Of a DNA stretch of 64,000 bases, positions 55,419-64,000 are shown piece by piece. The notes below the pieces were generated by a model. It was given only the letters and a program-made list of their open reading frames with translations. It was not told the origin of the DNA and did no database searches. The stretch covers positions 236,001 to 300,000 of the forward strand of contig JAWDGP010000851.1 of assembly GCA_033675545.1 (NCBI GenBank). Reading direction: 5' to 3'. Both the position numbers and the translations under genes were made by a program. Origin of the DNA: Elysia crispata (lineage: Eukaryota; Mollusca; Gastropoda; Plakobranchidae). How positions within the stretch are numbered: position 1 is the stretch's first letter; the number at the start of each line of letters is the position of its first letter.

Positions 55419-57286
55419 TTCGCTCTAAAATTTCTTTTTACACTCACTTCATATCTGTAATTTATCTATGTAATCTCTCTCCTCTCACACCCGATCTCTC
55501 TAATCTTCCTTTTCTCTCCTCTATCTCTTATTCCTTTTCTTTCTCTCGATTCTATGTTTTTCACCCACCTTTCTAGTCCTTACTCCATTACTCTCTTATC
55601 TCCCTGGTTCTATTAATTTTTCTTTCTCTTTTCCTTTCTTTCACTTCAGGTATTTTCATCCATCCTTCTCTCTTTCTGTCCACTATCCTAAATCTTGACC
55701 ATTGTTTTCCCGTTGTGATCGTCGTCTTTGTCCCAGTTCAACCGTCTTTTCATGCACTGAATCATTTAGGAAAATCCGAATTCGTTCGGTTCTAGAAATG
55801 CTTTTTCATAAACTCGTTGACTGAGAGGCTTTATGTGAGGAAGCACAGAAAAATCCTTACAGGTCCACTTCATTCAGTACTCTAAATTTTTTTTTCGGTT
55901 TAAATTCTTTAGTAAGACGTCCTACCGAACTCTTGTCGACTGGTGCCTTTATAATATGTTATCATTATGTCATTAGCGGTGACTGAGTCCTTGGCTTGTT
56001 TGGTGAGCACAACGCATGCTAAAATGAATATTAAATGTTGAGGAGCGTGATAACACGGTGTATCTTCATTTTTTTTTTTTATTCAAGTTTCGAAATTCAA
56101 AACGTGCATAATCTTCAAGTTATTTCAGCATTTTTTTTTATTTTTAGTGGTCTTGTTTCTTTCTGAAGGTAAAATTAGCCTCATCACTTTGTTCCCTTTT
56201 TTGTATTCTAAGCGTCCTCCTTTTTCTTAAGAGTCAATCCCTCGTGAGTTAAGTTCGAAAGGCACTTTGAAGACCACAATCATGTCACCTTAAAATCAAA
56301 GAACTGCAACCACCGATATAGATCCACTTTAATTTCTGCGATCTTTTTCAAAGCGATTCTTTATAATTACTGGGAAAAAACCGGTTAAGCGATTTCATGG
56401 CGAAACCGGTTGACTGATTGTCATCTCTGATTTGGGCCAAGCTTTATTTCCCGGCGGCAGTGACATGGCTGAGAAAATCCATGCTTTTACCTCACTACAG
56501 CCGCCTGCACGGGCCGACTTAAGCCTGATCGACACCCAATCAATAGACTCCTACTTTCTTTTGTTCTCCTGGCTTGGCGGTTTGGGGTTCCGTTGAACTT
56601 GGACACCCATGCCACGTTAGCCTGCCTAGTGGCGGTTGGGCTCTCGTTAACTTTTGTGAGAAAATGAGACTGAAAGAGGGAGAGAGGAGGGAGTCCTGTT
56701 TTCTTAAGTTCCTCTGTCTTCTAATGTAATTTGACTAGCGGTTTCGATTTTCTTAAGCCTTTTATTAAAATAAAGAAAAAAAAAAAAAAAAAAAAGAATT
56801 AAGCAAGTCCAGATATCTCGGCTCCATGAGCGAGAAAAGAAATTCTAGAAGTCCAGCTTTGTTTAAGTTTTTTGGGGAGCAGTTCAATAGGGACATTATG
56901 TACTGAGGTGATTGGCGCCGGGATGATAATCTTACTTTGGCCAAACCCTACATTTCTGGGGCTTTCTTCAGGAAAATCTCGGCTGCTCAAAGTATTTTTT
57001 CTGAGTCAAAACGTCAGCGATGTGTAACAGAACTTAATTGATGAGATTGCTTTTTTACTTTGCATTAGTTTTATATAAGAAATCGTGTAGTGCGTTCAAA
57101 AAGGGAAAAGAAACTGAAGAAAATTTATGCTTATTGCTTGCTAACTCGTTTCAACCTCGCTTGGTGCCTTTGATATCAGAGGATATTATAAAATACCTTA
57201 AATTACCGATCAATCTTGACTTTCTATTTTTTTTTTTTCATATTCACCGATCTTCGTTACTGTAATAGAATAATATCGATTAGATG
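55416..57286. other. Non-coding DNA
   Basis: A pyrimidine-rich transition continues to about 55700, then mixed sequence. 56430-56650 is relatively GC-rich and complex but carries no convincing reading frame. A run of about 24 A lies at 56773-56795. Confidence 0.4.
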
Positions 57287-57376
57287 AGATTTGATCCAAG
57301 CACTAGGCAGCTTTAGCGGAAATTGGAAATCAGTAGTTATTATACTCAAGAGCTCTACCTACTGAACTATGTGGCA
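57287..57376 (-). repeat. tRNA-derived sequence, probable SINE head
   Basis: On the minus strand a near-canonical A-box/D-arm (atagttcagtaggtagagct) is followed 45-50 bases later by a degraded B-box (ggatcaaatc). Acceptor strands do not pair, so it is not a functional tRNA. The good A-box fits a tRNA-derived SINE or pseudogene. Confidence 0.5.
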
Positions 57377-57946
57377 CGTACTCTACTCTGCGTGTTGCTT
57401 GTCTTGAAAGAGTTCCTGTGCTTCTCTTTTTCCAGCTCGTTGTTAATGTTCGAGGCCCTCACACGTCTATTGTGAACATCGTCAATATTGGTTTCAATTG
57501 AATTCCCTCTAGACAATGCTGGGTAGAAAGTCCTTACGAATCCCACCCACACTGTACTCTTCCACTCCTCTCCTACTTTATTTCTTCACCACTCACCCAT
57601 ATTGTTCTTCCATTTTACTTCCACCCTCTCCCCTAAACTCCCTTTGGCATTATTCCCCTCTCCTCTCCTGTCATTTTTCTTTCCTCCCACATTATTCCTT
57701 CGCGTCCATTCTGCTGCATCCTACTACCATTCTTCTCACCGTTCCATTCGAGCGTATCCATCACAAGCCTGCTGGCCTTTTGAGCTTTGGTTTTTAAAGC
57801 CCGACTTTCAGAGACATATCGATTTAAAACAAACGCGCGCCCAAGTTATGGTGTTGCACACCCAGTTTCAGCTTGGTATTTTGGTCCTTTGTCTCAGGTT
57901 CTTGGCTCCATCACATGATTCTGGTTTATTTTTTATTTAATTTATT

Positions 57947-58112
57947 TTACATACATGCATACATACATACATACATACATACATACATACATACATACAT
58001 ACATACATACATACATACATACATACATACATACATACATACATACATACATACATACATACATACATACATACATACATACATACATACATACATACAT
58101 ACATACATACAT

Positions 58113-58145
<33 letters not shown>

Positions 58146-58237
58146 TACATACATACATACATACATACATACATACATACATACATACATACATACATAC
58201 ATACATACATACATACATACATACATACATACATACA
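57947..58237. repeat. (ACAT)n array of about 290 bp with an (AC)n interruption
   Basis: Tetranucleotide array interrupted once by about 18 bases of AC near 58129-58146. Open frames in all phases (Tyr-Ile-His-Thr; Met-Tyr-Val-Cys) arise because the unit has no stop. Confidence 0.98.
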
Positions 58238-58483
58238 GATGGCTTAAAAGTTATTGTTGAAAGTGTTTCTTTTTCTTTTATTTTCGAACGGATTCTGAAG
58301 AAAAAAAAAGTTCAGTTTGATTGTTCCTCTATCTTCAGAGTTTTATTTTCTTTTTTTTTGATGTGTGGGTTCTTTCATTCAGCCATCCATTCGTCCATCC
58401 ATCAATGGCATTATATTGTCAACTCTAGCGCATTGACATTGAATCAATTTTACTTTTATTTACTGTGTCTCTTATTTTCTCTT

Positions 58484-58511
58484 TCTCTCTCTCTCTGCAT
58501 GTCTGTCTTTC

Positions 58512-58594
<83 letters not shown>

Positions 58595-58603
58595 GTCTGT
58601 CTG

Positions 58604-58666
<63 letters not shown>

Positions 58667-58734
58667 CTCTCTCTCTGCATGTCTTGTCTGTCTGTCTGTC
58701 TCTCTCTCTGTCTCTTTCTCCCTCCACTGTCTCT
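58484..58734. repeat. (CT)n / (TGTC)n composite array
   Basis: CT runs interrupted three times by gcatgtctgtct-type segments. Confidence 0.93.
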
Positions 58735-58743
58735 TATACTACA

Positions 58744-58857
58744 GTGTCATTCACTGATTTCCCCCCACCCCCCCCCCCCTTTTTTTTTTTTACACACACT
58801 CTTTTTTTTACTTTCTTGGTTTCTCTCTCGCTCTCTCACACTGTCTCTCTCTCTCCG

Positions 58858-58895
<38 letters not shown>

Positions 58896-59005
58896 CACTG
58901 TCTCCAGTGTCATTCACTGATTTCCCCCCCCCCCCTTTTTTTTACACACACACTCTTTTTTTACTTTCTTGGTTTCTCTCTCGCTCTCTCACACTGTCTT
59001 CTTTC
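58744..59005. repeat. Imperfect tandem duplication of ~163 bp
   Basis: gtgtcattcactgatttccc, a C run, a T run, acacacactc, actttcttggtttctctctc and gctctctcacactgtct occur at 58744 and again from 58907. Confidence 0.88.
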
Positions 59006-61312
59006 TATAGTCTCTCTATCTCTTTCTCTTTTCCGCTTCTTTAACTATTTCTCTGTCTCACTCGTTCTTTGGAGTTTTAAAGTTCACCTTTTTTTTTAAA
59101 TCTTTTTTCCAATTAATGTTAGATTAATTTAATATACTTTATATTATATTGATGCCAAAATTTACGTTTTCTTTCGCACATTTCATTGTTAGAGATCAAA
59201 GAAGATGCATTGAGGTCCTTCCTTTTCCAGTTATTGTACATTTTTAAACAGGTTTCTCAGGATTGGCCTGTTTCTGAGAGAGACCAAGGGAACGATAAAC
59301 AGTTTAGAACTTTGTAAAAGTCTGCCGAAAGCTAATCACTTTCAGTAGAGCACCAATTATGCTCACCGGTTCCAGGGCAGGTGCCGTCTGTTCCAGTGTG
59401 TCCTCTCCTTCCCTCCCCCCTCCCTACCTCCACACACCCCTCATCCCTGGCCAAAGCCCCTTCACAATAATGCTCCTGTGTGCTGTGGACCCTTCTCCAC
59501 CTCCAACCCGTTCAAGCCGCGACACTTGTCGTGAGATAAGATCCAACCAGGCTAGGATTTCACATCGCCACGCTTAGTGGACGCATTCGATTACTCCTGA
59601 ACTAAAACAAAATTATAATAGTTATTAACCTCATAGGGGTTCCTTTGGCGACCTTCTTTACACACACACATATTCCCCCCTCCAATACTAAATTGTGTAG
59701 GTTTTGTTCGTTTAACTCTTCTCAGTACCCTGCATGACAGCTGGGAGAAAGGGATTGGAATGTGCGTATGTTTCTTAATAATCATGTTTTGTTTTGAGTA
59801 TAAAAAAGGGGAGGGAGAAGAGACAGGCAGACGAAAACAGAAGCGACGCGAAAAAAAAAAAAAACGTGGCTCAAAATCCTATATTGCGGACATCATCATA
59901 TCACAATTTTACCACCAATCTATCACAATAATTATTGTTTGGAGCATGTTAAATTCTGGTCAAGCCTGATGTGAATGTCAAACTTGGTTAGATCAGTTCC
60001 TATTATTATCTGGACATCTTTTTGAACTTTTCTGAAGAAGACACTTCCCATATAATAAATTCGCTTGTTTGAACAATTTGGAACTACTTATGAATACCCC
60101 AGATAGTCGCTGTCAAGATCACAGTAGATATCTGAGGTTTACAAAGTGGATTGTTAAATCAAACAAGTGATGTTTAAGACTTGAAAGATTAAGACTTAAG
60201 AAGAGATATCTGTATGTTGAAAATGAAACGTCAATTTTTGAAGAATGACGGGAAAAAATAGCGATATTTTGAACGACCTTTCAAGTTTTTCCAATTTTTT
60301 ATGCAACTGATCTTTCTCACCATCATGTTGTAAGAATCATCATTATCACAATCATCATCATCATATCGTAATTACTATCCCCACTGCAATCAGGATCAAC
60401 GCACATTTATCAGCCTCAGTATCATCTCTATTACCACTTTACCAGGTATCTACAACCATTTCTTTTATATAGTGGTATCCTCGGAATCGACTTTTTTCCC
60501 TTAAGCCCCCCCTTTTTCTCTCTCTCTCTCCTCGCAAATAACATTTATTCTTCATCGTTTTGTATTGGTCTGTTTTATTTGTAGGTAATACACGCACCAA
60601 GGAAAAGAAAGCAAAAAAGCCAGTCAAAGTTTTGCGATGTTTAATCTATTGACTTCTAAGTTGAACTATGCTCCATACTTGCAGGCAATATTCGAATACA
60701 ATTATGCCCGCGTTAGAGTGGGGCACTTTTTTTCACCTCTCTCAAGTTGCCACCCCAAGCCTGATGCCTGAGAGGTAACGCGACTTGCCGTTATTTCAGT
60801 TCATAGATGTAGAGCAGAAAGTATAGAGCTTATTATGTAGTTGTGTTTTTGTTTTGTTTTTTTTGTTCTATTTTTTGTTACGCCTTTTTCCTTATTTTTT
60901 TTTCTATAGATGTTTCTTTCCCGCAGAATCTAGTTATAAATCCTTTTAGCTCAAGTTTTCCCCCCCTCCATTTCTTTACGCTTTAACAAACTTTTTTTCT
61001 TTAGTTGTTAAACATGCTGCACATCGTCGCAATGGCGAGTATTCCAAATGTTCGTTATTGTTTAGTTTGTCTTGGAGCTTCGCCAAGAAAATTTCTAGAA
61101 GAGAGGTGAGTTTTACCGCTGCACGCGCGTATGTTTTTTTCTATACCTAACTTTTTCATTGTTTAAAACAGGAGGAGGAAAGGGGAATATCTAATAAGAC
61201 TAGGAAGGGGGGGGGGTGCAGTTGTTCAGCCTGTACACTTGTTTGAAATATCTATTGAAAATGGGTTTCTGTCTTCATGAATACATCACAACGGGTCTTG
61301 TAATGTAAGTTT

Positions 61313-61315
<3 letters not shown>
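59006..61315. other. Non-coding DNA
   Basis: No supported exon. Short (ATC)n patches near 60340-60365 and homopolymer runs only. Confidence 0.4.
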
Positions 61316-61383
<68 letters not shown>

Positions 61384-61403
61384 TAACAATAATAATAATA
61401 AAC
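61316..61403. repeat. (TAA)n microsatellite
   Basis: About 88 bases of trinucleotide repeat with two C substitutions near its end. Confidence 0.96.
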
Positions 61404-64000
61404 ACGAGACCGTATGAATGATCGTGAAAAAAAAATCTTTCCAACGACCGTAAACTTATGCTTCCACGATCCATCTTCCCAACACAACACATTGATAGGT
61501 ACCAGCTCTGGATCAGCATCCTCTTTTAACTAATGGCATTGAAAAAAAATTACTTTCAATATTAGCAACTGCCAAATTTAACAGCAAATCATTTCCCATA
61601 GTACTCCGCTTCCTTTAAAATCATACTAACTGTTTCTGTAAGATAGGCTGTCGATTAACACCAAAGTTGTAAACGATATTTTCTTTTTTATTTTCTTTAC
61701 CTTAAGGGTAATGATAAGATACGGTTGTAGAAATTTTTTATCATTTTTAACTCATTACTTCTTGGTTTAAATAATTTGTTTTCCTTTATTCTTCCATTTC
61801 CTACAACCATCGTTGTTGACCTTGTTTGTCGTTGAATGTGATTTTATTGTTGCTATTATCGACGGTGGCTTTGCTGTTGATATTGCAAAGCATTTTCTAG
61901 GAATATGCAGAGGATATTTTTTTACATCTCTTTTATCTTTTTGACCTTCAGAGCTTGTGCATCGCTTCGCTAATTCAGCTTCCAAACCACTTGATAATTA
62001 CTGGCGGTGAATTTCGCTCGTAGACCCACTACTCAACATACAAGTCATTATTTCTTTTTTTTTTTTATAGCTTCATAACATAAATCTCATAATAGATAAC
62101 ATTGTCTTCATCGACGTCATTGTCATCTCAATTGAGTTTATAATCGCCTACAGCCATTATCGTTTGCCATAGTACATCGCTTTTCAACTATTCTTCCTGG
62201 AGCTGGTAGCGTTGCTACCGCTGCTATTGTATCCGCCAACCTTAACGCCGCCAACACATCTTGAATGAAAGACTTCTTTCCAACTCAAATATTGATAATA
62301 TCTCGCTCTATCGTTCGAGAATCGATACAATATTTAATCGATTTTAGTTCGTTGACTTGGGCTGCGACCACGTAGCCTCAGTGGAACAGATGCCAACCGT
62401 CTGAGCGTTTGCAGGATTATCCGTTAACTCAGAGCCGCCAGAGAAAATGCGCCTTTTTTGTACCTGATTTTGGTCGGTATTAGCAGGTGCTTACCAACTT
62501 TACAATGCATCATACTCCACCCCTAACCATTGGGGAAAGTTATTTTACTTTTATATTAATACAGCCCCTGGTGCGGTAACCTTTTCTCTGGAAATTATAT
62601 AGAGAATGCAATTTCGCAGCTCTATAACACAGATTCGATGAACTTTGTACTTTAGACAGAATTAGTAAGAAAGCGCCCGCTAGAACTATGCAATTTCTAC
62701 AATATTATTTTTTTTCCCATTTACGACGGTTTAGATGCAAGTGCCCTGGCACTGTTTATGTTCTTTGGTATGGTATATTATCGCGTCGCCCAATATGACA
62801 ACGAAAGCTAAAACGAGTCATGCTGTAGCCTTTCTCATTGTGTAATTTTGAACAACGGGTCAACAGAAGGGGATTTACTCCTATCTGCTAATCACATTAC
62901 CTATTAAATAATAAATATTATATCCTCAGATATACTTGCATACTTGCCTTCGCTTGGTATTAAAATTAATTGTCACAGGGTTAGAGAATCACCGTGTGCA
63001 TAAATCCATCCCCGTAGTAATGTCATACACATGAACTCTATGAAACGAACTAGTTCCAAATTTCTCACGCTGTGAATAACTAACCCTTTCCCTCCCCGGG
63101 TTCGAATCCTAACAACTGATAGCTTTTTGTATACTTTAAATAAAAGTACCTCATCTAGGAGTGAAAGATCGCCAGCTTCAGTAAAGTCCTGTAATAGAGC
63201 AGCGTCCTAGTGATGCTATGAAGGCTTGCTGTGGTAACGCTTATCACCACGTGCGATTGAGGTAGAAAGCGACTCCTATGTGCTGCAAAGCCTCAAAAAA
63301 AAAAATCTCTTATGTGTGCTGTAGAGGCGATGCTTGGTTGACCTAACTTGTTCAAATCTGGAATATCCATCAGTCTCAAGCACTGTTCTTAAGACTACGA
63401 AATGAAATATAAGTTCCATGCTGAGCAAGAAAATGACAAGGTCAGCAAAGTGTTTCTCCTGTCGTAAATTGCTGGAATTTTTGACTTAGTCTTTGATGTT
63501 AGGGACTCTCCTTCTACTTGTAAACGTTTTGGTACCGGCACTTTAATTCTGAGTCTAAAAATGTGAACTTCGTTTTTGTTTTTCATTGATGTTTTCTTCT
63601 ATGCTCATGTCAAGTCCAAAGCTAATTACAGATCGTTTACACGCTGATTATAACATAGACACGAATAAATTGGCAATTAAGAATTCAAACAAGGCATTGC
63701 ACCTCATGGCACATTTTACTCGTAGCCATATAGTAAGATTTGAGAGCGATTTTCAGTCAGGATTATATTAGCTGATTTCGCGTATTCCTACCCCTCGCCC
63801 CCTCCTCAAAAAATGTTCGGCATCCGAACCCTCTTTTTTACCTTCTTAGGAGGTTGTCATGTATGGGAAGATTGGTGAAATCCCTTATCAGGCGGGATTG
63901 AGCGAATTAGTTGATTGTGTGCTCGGTTCAGTTGAACTGTTCTCCGTGTTCGCTGGGTTTATGAGTTGTTAAAAAAATATATTCCTCTTTCAATGTATAA
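61404..64000. other. Non-coding DNA to the right edge
   Basis: No supported exon. 62350-62500 is a complex, CpG-containing stretch. A lone B-box-like gggttcgaatcc at about 63099-63110 suggests another SINE remnant but has no clear A-box. Confidence 0.4.

Noticed and set aside
57873-58260. ORFs of Tyr-Ile-His-Thr or Met-Tyr-Val-Cys repeats
   Set aside because: Artefacts of the (ACAT)n array, open in all frames.
63099-63110. tRNA gene on the plus strand
   Set aside because: B-box only; no A-box or cloverleaf in the preceding 70 bases.

Overview
This is a stretch of animal nuclear DNA, most likely from a gastropod mollusc. It is AT-rich and intron-rich with GT-AG splice sites. It is loaded with very long dinucleotide and tetranucleotide arrays and carries a divergent rhodopsin-class receptor of the kind expanded as chemosensory receptors in molluscs. 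No prokaryotic features (operons, ribosome binding sites, CRISPR) are present. The species assignment is inference from gene type and repeat style.

Three protein-coding genes can be assembled with confidence from exon translations and splice sites. (1) A two-exon class-A GPCR on the minus strand (1482-3305, 350 aa). A fragment of a decayed paralogue lies about 3.4 kb upstream (6682-6789). (2) A six-exon TMEM168 orthologue on the minus strand (18721-25682, 748 aa), with a probable 5' noncoding exon near 28.5 kb. (3) A two-exon CD225/dispanin-type small membrane protein on the plus strand (34489-35958, 154 aa). A fourth gene is represented only by its first coding exon and a possible 24-nt microexon (47521-48557, plus strand). 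Its product is not recognised and its remaining exons were not found. Two further minus-strand membrane-type ORFs (11872-12129 and 15374-15504) are only possible exons.

Mobile DNA: a mariner-type transposase relic with frameshifts (44093-44638); three elements with pogo/Tigger-like inverted ends (20347-21542, 26370-26840, 36159-37142); a 240-bp foldback MITE inside TMEM168 intron 1 (23911-24150); and two tRNA-derived sequences (9308-9377, 57287-57376).

Tandem repeats dominate the rest. They include a 33-bp minisatellite of about 48 units (7220-8815), an uninterrupted 555-bp (CT)n (10375-10929), a 53-bp x7 array (48688-49058), composite CT arrays with a repeated ~60-bp spacer (54707-55415), and a ~290-bp (ACAT)n array (57947-58237). 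Most long 'ORFs' in the window are artefacts of these arrays. From about 49 to 64 kb no coding gene could be supported; several complex, less AT-rich islands there look more like regulatory DNA than exons.

I found no convincing novel multi-gene system. The most interesting items are the receptor/pseudoreceptor pair, the unidentified gene with its possible microexon, the set of intronic transposons in TMEM168, and the recurrent AGATCT palindromic motif.
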